Below, piece after piece: positions 41,682-52,925 of a stretch of DNA of 64,000 nt. This DNA is from Clavaria fumosa. Lineage: Eukaryota; Basidiomycota; Agaricomycetes; Agaricales; Clavariaceae. The notes under the pieces are model-generated. The model had not been told where the DNA came from. It made no database searches and saw only the letters and a list, made by a program, of their open reading frames with translations. Position numbers and translations under genes: made by a program. The stretch covers positions 3,968,001 through 4,032,000 of the forward strand of contig OX637794.1 of assembly GCA_951802425.1 (NCBI GenBank). Direction: 5' to 3'. The first letter of the stretch is position 1. The number at the start of each line of letters is the position of its first letter.

Positions 41682-42379
41682 GTCAAGAGTAGGTCAATTC
41701 CACCAAAATACAAGTGTAGACAACAGCGAGGGAGGGCATAGTGGTAATTCCGACAGTGAAAGGGAATTCCGCATGCGAGCTGCATCGACGGGAAGAGGCG
41801 TGGGTGCAACAGGAGAAGGTGGGAGGTAGCGGGACGACACAAGGAGGGGTTTTGACCTGGAGACCGCACGAGAGGGTGGCTGCTATGCGATGCCCAGTCA
41901 AGTACCTGAGGTGGCTCTTGACAGTGATCCTTATGTGTAAGTGGGTAATTGAGTTTATGTCGTATGCTGTAGTATCTACTACAGCTCTGGGGTTTATATA
42001 GTAGGTAAATATCTAAAATGGGATAGTATCAAAGAAGATCTACAAAGAAGAAGTCATAAAACAAATATTAAGAAATTGTCTGGAAACATGTTTCAGCCAC
42101 CATATCCAGACCCCAAAGCCTAATATCGTCGATGTGCCTTCGTTAGCTCGTCTAGAGGCCACCTTGCAGGTCCTAAACTGACTCCACTCATTCCCAAGGC
42201 TTCCCAATGTCGGCCGAACAACAGCGAAGCCTGCAGAGTCTGTTGGAATTATGGTCTGCATGTGGAATTGCCGATTGTAGGTTTGGAGCCATCATCGAGC
42301 AGCGGAATTGAGTCGGGAGCAGTCGTTGAGTGTGAAGACACGTCGGGCGGCCCGTAACGAGGTGTGTTGGGTTGTGACA
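41682..42379 (-). repeat. 3' LTR of element J
   Basis: 698 bp. TATATAA on the minus strand near 41994-42000. Differences from the 5' LTR are mostly TG/CG/CA changes (for example GTCGTATGC here, GTCATATGC in the 5' LTR). Confidence 0.95.
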
Positions 42380-42510
42380 GTACCTCCTCCCTAGGAGCCG
42401 AGCTCCTGTGAGGAAGGCCCATACATAACCAGTCATGTGATTCCATTGATTCACGGTGGTGCTCGATTTTCTTTTTCTGTAGACTCGCGCCTCTGTTCCA
42501 TCGCAACACC

Positions 42511-43572
42511 ATGGCACCTACTCTCCACCCCCTCCTTCCCCTTTTGCGTGAAATCGTCGCCGAGTTCCAAACCCGGCATTCACTGATGGCGGAGAGGTCT
42601 CTCCCCCCCCAAACGGACCTGCGGGCGGAATTCGAGGCGGTGACGGAGGTGAGGGAGCTGCGAGTGTGGGCGGACGATGCCCAGCGATTGGTGGTAAGTC
42701 ACCCAGTCCCCTTGACTCTAATGCTGATACGATAGTGCTGCCATAGGACCGCTGTAGGTGGTATACAGCTTTTGCCATGGCAGAGGGGGACATCGTCGAG
42801 TCCGAGGGGCAGCTGGAGGCGGCAGAGCGGGCGATTGTCGACGCCCGCAATTTTCTGAAGAAGGTCGACAACATGTGTGCGGAGTGGGCAGCGGAGGTAG
42901 AGCGGGCGTGCCAAGAGGAAGAAGCAGAGGAAGCACGGAGGGAAGAGGAGCGCGAGCGGAACATGCGGTGCGAGGAGGAGGCAGCAGCGGCGGCAGCCGC
43001 CTGCGTTCCCATGTCGGAGGAGCGCAGGCGAAGTGAGGACGTCTGATGACAACAAGACGCATCGGTGCACAACGCGGGCAATGCAGAGATCGAGGAAGTT
43101 GACGCCAAGGGCTATCGGTATGCCCGCCTCGGGTTCCTCGAGACATGCATGTGGCGGGAAGGGTGGACGTTGGTGGACGGGAAGGTAAGTAGTTTAAATC
43201 AAGAGAAAAAAGTTCTAACATAATATTTTGTAGGATAAGGTGTTGGTCTTGCAGGACCCCCTCTGCGAATGCTGCACATTCGCGAGCGTATGGTGCATCG
43301 GGGTCACAGAGACGTCATGCGACTGGTGCATGTGGCAAAAACGGTCGTGCAACGCGCTGGGCGGCAAGTCGCTCAAGCGGGGTTGGAAGCGGGCGCGAGG
43401 GCCCTGTTGCTGGGCCGAGTCGGGTGCGGCGGCCAGTGGTGGTGATACCCCCGGCCCCGCAGACCACGCAGCAATGGGAGGTGACATCAAGGTAAACGGA
43501 GAGACAAAGGGTGAAGTGGAAATGAATGATAGTGCATACGAGAGGTGGAAAGTGGTGTTTCTTTTGAAATAG
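42511..43572 (+). CDS. Antisense cargo gene of element J: coiled-coil protein with a Zn2Cys6-type cluster
   Basis: Three exons in one frame: 42511-42693 (ATG in context ACACCATGG), 42747-43184 and 43234-43572, with introns of 53 nt (GTAAGT...CATAG) and 49 nt (GTAAGT...TTGTAG, branch CTAAC). Total 320 codons. Residues 1-60 are helical (LREIVAEFQTRH; EVRELRVWADDAQRLV); about 61-160 form a charged coiled coil (EGDIVESEGQLEAAERAIV ... EEEAEEARREEERERN) with an Ala run; about 190-240 include ARLGFLETCMWREGWTLVDG and then C-x2-C-x6-C-x7-C-x2-C-x6-C (43255-43341), the spacing of fungal Zn(II)2Cys6 DNA-binding clusters, with KR before the last Cys. The order is reversed from typical regulators, where the cluster is N-terminal. 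Two successive in-frame TGA codons (43044-43049) break this copy and could derive from CGA CGA. A nucleic-acid-binding role is inferred only. Confidence 0.6.
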
Positions 43573-43757
43573 TAGTTGAGTTTCGAAGTTTTGTAATGAA
43601 GCAGAGTATGCGGAATTTGTGCGGGTATTCTGTAGGATGTCTTTAACTTTTTTAAAAACAAAAAATTTAAAAAAATTTGTATAGTGTGTTGTATCGGAAA
43701 TGAGGAAAAGGAACGTAAGTAAGTGAGTAAAAGAAGTAAATTGCGTATGTAGGCCCA
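43573..43757. other. AT-rich spacer between convergent genes of element J
   Basis: The cargo gene ends at 43572 on the plus strand and pol ends at 43758 on the minus strand. The spacer has poly-A/poly-T stretches (43645-43680) suitable for 3' end formation in both directions. Confidence 0.4.
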
Positions 43758-44861
43758 TTAAACGGGGCGGGGTTTGTGTGGATAACGTCGGTGGAAATCC
43801 CGAACGTATTCCGTGGCGTGCTCAAGGTTCTCGGCGGGTTGCCAGGTGCAGTGTTCCATTGTCCCTTCATAGCCAACCCATTCCACAAGATATTGAAGTT
43901 TCTTGTGGTGGAAACAACTGTCCAGGACGGCCGATACCTCGTGCTCGACTTCGCTGTCAACTTCGACTGGGGGCAGAGGAGGCTGCTGGTGGTGCGGAAT
44001 TTCGTTCTCGATGTGCAGTTGGAGTAATTTGTCCAGGAAGACATCGTGTAACGCCTTCATGGCCAGGGGTAGTTTGAGTCGGTATGCGTGGACGGAGATT
44101 TTCTGTGAAATCATGAGTGGTCCGACATACTTGGAGTCGAGCTTTTTGGATGGGCGCTTCGTTTTAATGTTATGTGCATCCAGCCAGACCTTGGAGCTGA
44201 CATGGAGGTCCAGGGGCGGAATTCGGCAGTGCTCCATAGCCCAGGCATATTGATCAATTGCGACGCGGAGCTGTTCCTTCAGGTAGTTGTGAAGGGCAGT
44301 GAGGTCGTCCGCATGTTGTCGAGCCGCATAAGAGCTAACGTCGTCAATCCCGATCTCAAACCTGGGGTGGTACCCTTTATTTGCAAAGAAGGGTGTTACT
44401 TGGGTTGTGGAGTGTGGAGTGTTGTTGTACGCAAATTCTGCAAGTGGTAAAAGGGGTACCCAATCGTCCTGTCGGTAGTTAATGTACAGACGGATATACT
44501 GTTCGAAGATCTGGTTGACGCATTCAGTCTGTCCATCAGTCTCGGGGTGGTAGGCAGTTGAGAGGTTCGCTTTGATGTCGAGTAAATGACATAGCAAGGA
44601 CCAGAATTTGGAAACAAATAGTTTCCCTTGGTCAGAAACTATGTTGTGGGGTGCGCTGTGTTTGGTGAAGATATGCTTTAAGAACAGCACAGCCAATTCC
44701 ATGGCACTGTCTGTCTTGTGGCATTCTACAAAGATCGCATATTTTGTTAGTCTGTCCACAACAACTAAAATTGAATCGAAATTGAGAGACTGCGGTAATC
44801 CCTCAATGAAGTCCATTGAAATGGAACTCCACAGGCGCTGCGGAATAGGTAAAAACTTCAT
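43758..44861 (-). pseudogene. pol: Element J integrase core and chromodomain
   Basis: 367 codons, open. Integrase core with SMDFIEGLPQS (first Asp), VSDQGKLFVSKFW (second Asp), TDGQTECVNQIFEQY (Glu), GPL/F module (SKYVGPLMISQKIS), and a chromodomain (YLVEWVGYEG...CTWQPAENLEHA). Upstream, the H2C2 zinc part (about 44870-45155) is interrupted by TGA near 44917 (YI-stop-SCAEC), a likely CGA change. Belongs to the chromodomain branch but a family distinct from A/K and G. Confidence 0.9.
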
Positions 44862-45155
44862 TAGTCCATACGGCTTGTGTCGGACTGTCTTTGTCCATGT
44901 GCATTCGGCACACGATCAGATGTAGGTCATAACGAATTGTTGGATTTTGGGCCAGAAGTAGTGCCGGTGGATCTGCTGAATCATTTTGCAGATCCCTGGG
45001 TGTCTGATGAGCTTATGGTCATGGTAGGTGCGTAAGATTTTGAGTCAAAGGTTGTCGTGGTCAGGAACGTAAATCTGCTTGTCGCGGAGTAGGAGTTTGT
45101 TGTCGGAGAGCGAGAAGGGCTCTTCGTCAGAATTAACTCCTGCGTTGTTTTCGAG

Positions 45156-45820
45156 TCATCGGAGGTGTCCTTGGGCATAAGAGTCGTGGGTGAGTGCATT
45201 CCGGATTCGGTGGTGCATTGCCGCCAGGTCCATCATGACTGCCATGAGGACCTGTCTAGGGTTAAACAAAGGTTGGAAGTTTTGTGGGTTAGCTTGGGCG
45301 TAAGCCCTATCTTCCCCTTTAGGGTAAACGTCCGAGTGGCAGGTGAGCGTGTCGGGCCTAGTCCCAAGGCGACCCGGACAGTATTTAATCACGAAGTCGA
45401 AGCTGGAAAGAAATTCCAACCAGCGGGCTTGCCATCAGGAAAGTTGTTTGGAGGTCGTAAAGTACTGCAAATTGTTATGGTCTGTTACCACCAGTACCAA
45501 ATGTCGAGCTCCCTCCAAGAGGGCCTCCATTGGTGGAAGGCTTCGTAAATGGAAAGGAGTTCTTTGTCGTAAATGTTGTAGTTTAATTCCGCAGGGGACA
45601 TGGATCGTGAGTGGAAGGCTATTGGGTGGAGAAGGTTAGTCGTCTGGTCAATTTGAGAAAGGATTGCCGCTATGGCGTATTCCAACCTGTCCGTCTCTAC
45701 GACAGTGGGGTTTTCCGGGTCATAATGCGTGAGGACTGGAGTGGACATAAATGCCAACTTCAAGCGGTCGAATGCGGCTTGGCAATCCGTCATCCAGTCA
45801 AAGCGGAGTCCTTTCTGCAT
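45156..45820 (-). pseudogene. pol: Element J RNase H region
   Basis: Two frames: 45485-45820 (FDWMTDCQAAFDRLKLAF, PVLTHYDPE, VVETDRLEYAIAAILSQ, LNYNIYDKELLSIYEAF) and 45156-45419 (FLSSFDFVIKYCPGRLGTRPDTLT). The usual DAS(D) catalytic motif reads DRLEY, and a frame change lies near 45420-45485, so RNase H is inactive. Confidence 0.85.
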
Positions 45821-45868
45821 GAGGTTATTGAGCAGTCGGGTTGTTCTCGAGTAGCCGTGGATGAATCG

Positions 45869-47095
45869 TCAGTAGAAATTCGCGAAACCTAAGAAGGATT
45901 GTGTTTCTTTAACATTAGTAGGCAATGGCCAGGTTAAGATAGTGTCAATTTTTGTAGAGTCCATAGAAATTCCATTAGGAGAAACAATAAAACCCAAATA
46001 TTCCACGGAATCGAGGTGGAAACTCGATTTCGTTGGGTTTGCATGAAGTTGGTTGTTGCGGAGCCACTGTAGAATGCGGTGGACGTGACCCTCATGCTCT
46101 GTCGTGTTGTTGGAATAAATTAAAATATCGTCAAGATAGACAACCACAAAGGAGTCGACCATGTCGGTGAAGATGTTGTTCATGAACCACTGGAACGTTG
46201 CCGGAGTGTTGGTTAGCCCAAATGGCATTACCAAGTACTCAAAGGCGCCGTATCGGGTGCGGAAGGCGGTTTTCCACTTGTCACTGTCCTTGATGCAGAT
46301 GTTGTTGTATCTGGCATGGAGGTCGATTTTCGAGTAGATCCACGCACCCCATAAGTGGTCGAGCATATTGTTGATTAGCAGGATTGGGTAGCGGTTTTTG
46401 ATCGTCACCCTGTTTAAACCCCGGTAGTCAACACAAAGACGGAGTGAACTGTCCTTCTTTTTCGCAAATACAACAGGGGCTCCCGCAGGGGATTCAGAAG
46501 GGCAGATAAATCCCTTCTGGAGCATATCGTCAATATAGTCGTGCAAAACCTTTAATTCCAGCTTGGACATGTTGTACAACAGACCCCAAGGGGCTTTGGT
46601 GTCCAGTTTGAGTTGTATTGCATGGTCGTAAGTCCGGTGGGGTGGAAGGGTGTGGGCCTCTTCCTTGGAGAAGATGTTGATAAAGTCCATGTATTGCAGC
46701 GGTAGGTTCACCCTTGCTTCTGGGGGTTCAGAATTGGTCAGTGTGGCATTAGCTTGGAGCGAGTCTTCAGGTGCAGGGAAAAAATGATAAACAGCATGGA
46801 GAATTATATCCTCGCCCACTAGATGGTTGGCGAAGCAGGTGGGATCCAAAATTCGAATGTCGATAGGTGCTGGTTCAGGCAATGGGGCAGCGGAATTTTC
46901 CTGTGACCCCATTCTCTGTAAATTCATGTTGGGTAAAGTTTTATCAGCAGCAACAATGGTGGGAAAAGGTGGCAAAGGCTCCTTGGGTAGGTTTCCCCAG
47001 TCCCGTGTAGTGGAGTTCAAAGTTCCCAACGTAGCGGAATTGCTATCGGGCACGGTGGGGTTCGACTCCGATGGTGGATTTCCAGTGGTCCCCAT
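45869..47095 (-). pseudogene. pol: Element J reverse transcriptase
   Basis: 408 codons. An N-terminal linker, then RT: ESPAGAPVVFAKKKDSSLRL, VDYRGLNRVTIKNRYP, MPFGLTNTPATFQWFMN, VVVYLDDILIYS (YLDD intact, about 46135), EYLGFIVSPNGISM. Stops with TGA near 45868 inside the NFY-RFIHGYS motif, a likely CGA change. Same frame as the protease. Confidence 0.9.
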
Positions 47096-47236
47096 GGGTA
47101 GTCCTCAGCTCAGTGTCGACCAGTCCTTAGGAGCGAGCTCCTTCAGGACCCTGAGTTCATTGGTGGTTGGGTCATGAGACCCCGCAGGCCTTGCTGCGTT
47201 GGTGGCCACAGCGGGCAAGGGCTTCATCATCAGCAG

Positions 47237-47692
47237 TCAGGTATCAGAATTGCGGAACCGTATTGAGAGGGTTGGCCAATCGATGTCCGGGTTGTGTTTC
47301 TGAAGCCACGACAGTCTGAGTATGACTTTCGCATCCGAATGGAGTTGGGTAACATAGAAATGTTCAGTATGCATTGTGCCATCCTCGAAGCAGAATTGTT
47401 GGTCAGTCACTTGGGTGATCAGTCCTGTGACAGACCTGTCAATTAGCCTAAGTTGTATAGGGCAGGTTAGTGTTGAACAGAATTTCAAAGGTGCAAAGTC
47501 AGGTGAAACGAAACATTCAGTAGCTCCGCAATCTACAAGCGCGGGTACAGGGGTATTGCTAATTTGCAGAATAACAACGGAAATCAAAAAGGCAGTGGAA
47601 GAAATAGACGACAGAACAGCGTATAAGGGGAGTTCGTCCGTGGTACAGGTATCAGTATTGGTATTGGTATCTACAGCAATATTGTGACTCAA
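47237..47692 (-). pseudogene. pol: Element J protease
   Basis: 151 codons. Retropepsin motif VPALVDCGATECFVS: Ser of the usual DSG is Cys. Downstream ILRLSWLQKHNPDIDW, the conserved hinge into RT. It lies in the -1 frame relative to gag, as in element G. Confidence 0.85.
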
Positions 47693-47700
47693 GAATCTCC

Positions 47701-48977
47701 CTACATGCCTTGAGACACTGGAGCATTTCCTGACCTGTTGCTGGCCGAGGGCTCAGCTGTGGTCGTGGTAAACGTGAGGGTGGTGCGGGCAGCAGATTTG
47801 CGGTTAGTGGGGATCGACGGGCACGTATTTGAGAAATGCCCTTGACCCGCGCAATATAAGCAAAGTCCAGCAGCCCAGCGGCGGTCTTTCTCCTCAGCAG
47901 AGTGGTCTGCAAGGAGCAGATTTCTCTGCCTTACCCTCCTTCGGCTTCGTTATGGGGGTCAAGGCGGGTTTGGCTGGAGCGGATGTCATGACGGGGGTGG
48001 TTACTGGAGTGGGTGCAGGGCGGTTCGAGGATTGGTTGTTGGCGGGTTTCACGTTGTGGTCTTTTGTCGGGTTTGACAAATTTCTGTGCAATGAGTCGCT
48101 GGGTCACTTTCTGTATTGGACGGATGCGGAAAGCGGCCTCGTTCTTCCTCGCATTGCCAGTACCACTCGTCAAAGGCCAAAGCTTGTTGACGGAGTCTGG
48201 TGAACTCCTGCTCTCGACTCGTGTATTGAAACTGGTCTTTGATGCGATTGGTGAGCCCCTGATAAAAGGCCTTGGTGAGCGCGGTGTCATTGTATCCAGT
48301 GTAGGGCGCATGCAAATTGAAGGTGACAATGTATTCCGTGACACGGGAATTGTCGGGCATCTTCAAATTACACAGCGTGCTCTTTGAAGTCGTGTGTAGG
48401 TGGGGGTTTCCAAATACCAGAAATAATTCTGCAGTGAAGTTGTCCCAATTGTCCAACATCTCGGGGGGCAGTTGTTGGACGAGTTATGGCATCCACCAGG
48501 TGTTTTCTTGGTCTCAGAGGTATGACGTGGCGAATAGGACGCGATCCCGATCAGTAGCAAATTTCTGCAGCTTCCCCAGAAACCATGTAATGCACTGCGA
48601 GATGAACATTGTTAGCCATGCCAGGTCTCTACCCATGAAGACATTGGGCTCCTTCAGTTTGGGGCCGTTGTCTCCAGGTGCCGGGTAGTAGATGTAGTGT
48701 GGTGGACCGGCGGGCGGATTTCCGATGGGTACTGCAGGGGGTACCACCGGTGTAAGTGTATATCTTGACCTGAGAGCAGGGACTGAGGGTCGAGGTAGCA
48801 GAGTAGGGCTTGGAGGCATCGTGGGTGGAGCAGGAGGATAAGGGGGTACTGGGGCCAAGGGGTTGGAGCTCCCTGAGGAAGCCAGACCTGGTCCGAGCAT
48901 CCTCCCTAATGAAACGGATGCAGAGGCCGGGGTCTGGGGACCCAAAGGGCCTTGCGAGGTTGTTGGTCAGGTGTGTA
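47701..48977 (-). pseudogene. gag: Element J gag
   Basis: Frame from about 48977 (possible ATG) to TAG at 47701. A Pro-rich N-terminal part (PYPPAPPTMPPSPTLLPRPS), capsid-like region (FMGRDLAWLTMFISQCITWFLG ... MLDNWDNFTAELFLVFGNP ... YNDTALTKAFYQGLTNRIKD) and a CCHC knuckle, LCLYCAGQGHFSNTC (about 47830-47865). TGA near 48514 (SYL-stop-DQENTW) and a second stop near 48490 break it. Confidence 0.85.
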
Positions 48978-49066
48978 TGGATGGCAAGGGGGCCTGAGGC
49001 GGCACTGTTTCATCCTGATGGGACCTCAAGCGCATCCTCAGCAGGTTGGGTTGGGGCGTCTGTGGC

Positions 49067-49081
49067 ACAGCATATGACATA
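49067..49081 (-). other. Self-primer binding site of element J
   Basis: Minus strand TATGTCATATGCTGT, one base after the 5' LTR. It is the exact 15-nt complement of ACAGCATATGACATA in the same LTR (49358-49372), which starts 24 nt downstream of the TATATAA box (49396-49402). This places the RNA 5' end and the primer site as in Tf1/Sushi elements. Confidence 0.8.
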
Positions 49082-49082
49082 C

Positions 49083-49781
49083 TGTCAAGAGTAGGCCAAT
49101 TCCACCAAAATACAAGTGTAGACAACAGCAAGGGAGGGCGTAGCGGTAATTCCAACGGTGAAAGGGAATTCTGCACACGAGCTGCGTTGATGGGAAGAGG
49201 CGCGGGTGCAACAGGAGAAGGTGGGAGGTAGCGGGACAACACAAGGAGGGGTTTTGACCCAGAGACCACACGAGAGGGTGGCCGCTATGCGACGCCCAGT
49301 CAAGTACCTGAGGTGGCTCTTGACAGCGATCCTTATGCGTAAGCAGGTAATCGAGTTTATGTCATATGCTGTAGTATCTACTACAGCTCTGGGGTTTATA
49401 TAGTAGGTAAATATCTAAAATGGGATAGTATCAAAGAAGATCTACAAAGAAGAAGTCATAAAACAAATATTAAGAAATTGTCTGGAAACATGTTTCAGCC
49501 ACCATATCCAGACCCCAAAGCCTAATATTGTCGATGTGCCTTCGTTAGCTCGTCTAGAGGCCACCTTGCAGGTCCTAAACTGACTCCACTCATTCCCAAG
49601 GCTTCCCAATGTTGGCCGAACAACAGCGAAGCCCATGGAGTCTGTTGGAATTATGGTCCGCATGCAGAATTGCCGATTGTAGGTTCAGAGTGATCGTCGA
49701 GCAGCGGAATTGAGTCGGGAGTGGTCGTTGAGTGTGAAGACGCATCAGGCGGCCCGTAACGAGGTGTGTTGGGTTGTGACA
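49083..49781 (-). repeat. 5' LTR of element J
   Basis: 699 bp. Minus-strand TATA box at 49396-49402; predicted RNA start 49372. Right target duplication GGCCA follows at 49782-49786. Confidence 0.95.
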
Positions 49782-49966
49782 GGCCATACCCCCATACATT
49801 TTCAAAGGGTCAGCAGGTTCACCTTGGCTGATTTGTTAGCTTTGAGAATGAACAAGGGCAAGAACATACCCACACATCAGCAGCATGCCCAATTTGTGCA
49901 CACCATTCGAAAGCATTGGTGTTGCCATCCAGTCAGACGAAATTACACTTCTGTCGCATTCAACAG

Positions 49967-52372
49967 CTATAATAAAAATTCATGGGAGTGCAGCAATGGT
50001 TGTCCTTGTCCATTTCCTGACGCTGATGCTCCCAACCCACCAAACCACGCTGTTGCTGACGCATGCCCATTCAGCAAGGGTAACATCTGATGAACTAAAT
50101 CAAGACACTCTTGCCGAGGGTGGTGGGTGAACAACGCATTTTTTGTGCCTTCAATCATCCTATAAATATCAGCCTTCATTTGTTCATTGAGATCTCTGTA
50201 TGCAGCCAGCCCCCGAAAATCAATCTGGTAGCGTGGGGCGGCTTCGCAACGTTGTTTTCCTCGGAGTTCACGGGTTGGGCCAAGCGCGCGTACACCTTGA
50301 TTTTTGGTTACACCATAGCAATGGACCGCGGCAATATATGGCAAATTCTGGCCTTGTGTGAATACACCAAGGATCTCAGCAGATTGGATCGCAACGGTTC
50401 CAGGGTCTTCCAATGGGCTTATCTTATCCTGCTCCAATGCCATTGATGTCAATTGTGCGGAGATTCCGTGATCCGGTTTGGAAAAGATGATGGGAATTGC
50501 ACGGTCGGTTCGCATCTGGTTTAATTGGCAGACAATTGCTGTCCCTCGGAGCCAAGCGGCCCAACCGTAGCAATCTTGTATTGGCGTCTCGTCATTTGCT
50601 TTGCCATAATGAGAAAAATGGAAGTAGGCATCCGCAAACGCTTCTTCGAACGGCCTTGATGCGTATTCCTCCGTGAGGTTTGAGTGGTTGGCAGGTACAG
50701 AGTTCCTCACAACTTTCCAGGCTTCATCGGTGAGGAGCACTTTGTAGTAATCCACGACTTTCACAGGCGTCTGATACTTGAGTTCCCGTTTATCTGGCGT
50801 GCTTTCGATAGCACGATCCATTGCGAGAATGCTCAAAGCACGACCCAGCAGCTCTCCGATGGTACCCTGAGGTAGCAACCCCCTGTCGACGAACCCCACA
50901 AGGAGATCCCATACATTCATGTACGGCACCCTGCTACCATAGACGTCAACGGAAGAATGCATCAGTTGAGCAGATGCCTCAGCAATGACTGGCTCAGGGG
51001 ATGATCCAGACACAATTGTCTCCCGATCTTGACTAACAGAGTATAGAATTCGCATATGAGAGCGAACTTGATCTTCTTCGTATTTTCTCGCCATTGAAGC
51101 GGTGGGAGAAAGGTCAAGAAGAAGTCGGGCTGACAGAATAGCGATGGATGACGCATCCAGGATAGAAGGTGCCACGAGTTTATCCCGTCCAGAGAGCTTC
51201 ATTCGCGCGACGTGCATCAGTTCAAGACCAATTTGCTCCAAAGATTCCTTTCCCTCACTCAGGCGAGATGTAAATATTGCATGAAACCTAGAATATCAAG
51301 GTGAGGATGTCATGACTCTCCAAAGTTAGAATGGACATACAGGGGATGCCCAAACCTTGCAGCAAATCTAAACGAACCAACAGAAGCTAGAGTTTCCTTC
51401 CCAGGAATAAGGGGATCTTCAATGATATGGACGTCGAAGGGAAGCTCTGTGAACGGGGCTGGAAGAGCACGATCTTCGGATTTTTCCCGCAGAGAATCTG
51501 CAACCGCCTTTGATGGAACAAGTTTACTGACGCTGCTCACGGTGGAAAGAAAGACCACACAAAAGGGATAGTTGACCAACTCACTCAATACAGACTTCAA
51601 CCGTGAATATAGTGTATAGGAACCCTGAGGGTCCTCGGTGCGTGCAGTGAAAAGGGTATGCACCTCGTCCATCGAAATTATGAGAGGGCAAGATGTCTCG
51701 GGTGGCCAATCAGTGCAATACGTCTTTAGGGCGTTCAGAGTGAGCCCGAACGCTTCCCAAGTCTGCGCCGGAGTAGCAACTTTGCCATACGTCTTCTTGA
51801 TAACCCTTGCATAGAATAAATTTCGCTCCTCCTGGTGCCCAAAAAATTCGTAGAATTTATTCGCCACTGTTGAATATGCCCCTTCGGCCCCTTTGGTCCC
51901 TTCGGCCCCTTCGGCCCCTTCGGCCCCTTTGGCCCCTTTGAATGTTTCGACCAAGCATCGTACTTCGTCGAAAAGAGAACACAGGAATGATCTCAAGTAG
52001 CGTTTGCACTCTTCCCCCATATCTGTGCTTGGGGCTCCAAGGAGAAAGTTGCGAACCACAGTATCTGGCGGAGGATATGCTAAATTCTCGGATGTCAGCG
52101 AACTGATCCGTGTGTAGTCAATGTCTCGTACCAAAGGAGTCAGCGCCAAGATCTTCACGGATGCACAATGGGAGAAGTATCCGCTCCTTTGCAATTGCAT
52201 CCACCGTTTTGGATTTCCCCATTCCCGAAGATTGGGTGATCGTGAGAATCTTGGCATAGTTGGATTTTTCATCCAAAGTATGGACATCGTCCACCGCTCT
52301 GAGTAAGGCTTTGTGAGATTGGCCGATGTAACATGATTTCCAGGTGCTGATAACAGCTGAATAACACAGCAT
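49967..52372 (-). CDS. Crinkler-like P-loop NTPase gene 1
   Basis: Host-type spliced gene. Exons on the minus strand: 52372-52132, 52079-51341, 51287-49967; introns 52080-52131 (52 nt) and 51288-51340 (53 nt), both GT...AG. Splicing restores SFAYPPPDTVVRNFLLG and FGHPLFHAIFTSRLSEGKE across the junctions. Motifs: IGQSHKALLRAVDD, Walker A ITQSSGMGKSKTVD (about 52.23 kb), IREDLGAD, Walker B PLIISMDEVHTLF (about 51.68 kb), sensor-like CVVFLSTVSS, FTELPFDVHI and an ARFGHPL box with a possible arginine finger. The 400-residue C-terminal part is shared with gene 2 and unrecognised. The start (ATG 52372) is uncertain and N-terminal exons may be missing. A (K/E)GA repeat lies at about 51.88-51.95 kb. 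An NTPase role is supported by motifs; membership in the Crinkler (CRN) NTPase group is inference. Confidence 0.7.
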
Positions 52373-52403
52373 CGGTGAATGAGCGTGTTAGAAACGAGTG
52401 ACT

Positions 52404-52585
52404 GTGAGTAATGAGCGAAGTATCTCAGCTCAGCACTTGTGCAAATGAGGGCAAAGTCTGTTACCTGCGAGTAATGAGCGAAGTATCTACAGGTAATTTA
52501 TGAGTGGTAGTCCATAGGGTATAGTAACATATTGTAGCTCACCTCAGCTCAGCGCTCGTGCAAATGAGGGCAAAGTCTGAGGTGT
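52404..52585. repeat. Short direct repeats upstream of NTPase gene 1
   Basis: GAGTAATGAGCGAAGTATCT occurs twice (about 52408 and 52470), and CAGCTCAGC-CTTGTGCAAATGAGGGCAAAGTCTG-like blocks occur twice (about 52427-52460 and 52546-52580). They alternate, suggesting one composite unit duplicated. No coding potential. Confidence 0.5.
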
Positions 52586-52649
52586 AAGGATCACAATAGT
52601 ACGGTATATGTGAAAAGTGGGAAGCGAATAACGAAGATTGCGTTCCTGA

Positions 52650-52925
52650 CTAAGCTAAAATGTCTGCTTGTCCGATCAGGTCACGCACGGATTGCACTTC
52701 TCGTTCCAATAGAGCGCCTAACAGACCATTGACAAACTTACTGTCCTCTAGTGCAGGGAATGGTATATGAACGTGGGAATAGACCACCGAAGACATGACG
52801 TAATTATCTAGTAAATTGTTCAGGGTCAACCAAACCATTTTCAAGCTACAGGATAATCTGGGAAGCAGATATATTAGTATGTACAAAATGGTTGACTTTG
52901 TTCTAGTCATTTGGAAAATTGGCAA
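52650..52925 (-). CDS. Unknown ORF between the NTPase genes
   Basis: 91 codons (MPIFQMTRTKSTILYILIYLLPRL ... LLEREVQSVRDLIGQADILA). A hydrophobic stretch near residues 13-25 and a helical C-terminus. It could be a remote 5' exon of gene 1 or a chance frame. Not recognised. Confidence 0.2.
   Translation of the reverse strand: MPIFQMTRTKSTILYILIYLLPRLSCSLKMVWLTLNNLLDNYVMSSVVYSHVHIPFPALEDSKFVNGLLGALLEREVQSVRDLIGQADILA

Larger units (their letters stand above)
41682..49781 (-). mobile_element. Complete gypsy element J with an antisense cargo gene
   Basis: 8.1-kb LTR retrotransposon on the minus strand. Target duplication GGCCA at 41677-41681 and 49782-49786. LTRs of 698 and 699 bp (41682-42379, 49083-49781) with TGTCA...TGACA ends. 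Order on the minus strand: 5' LTR, self-primer site, gag, protease, RT, RNase H, integrase, chromodomain, then a 1.3-kb extra region holding a plus-strand gene, and the 3' LTR. Pol is broken by several TGA codons and frame changes. It landed 180 bp downstream of the stop codon of the first NTPase gene. Confidence 0.95.
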
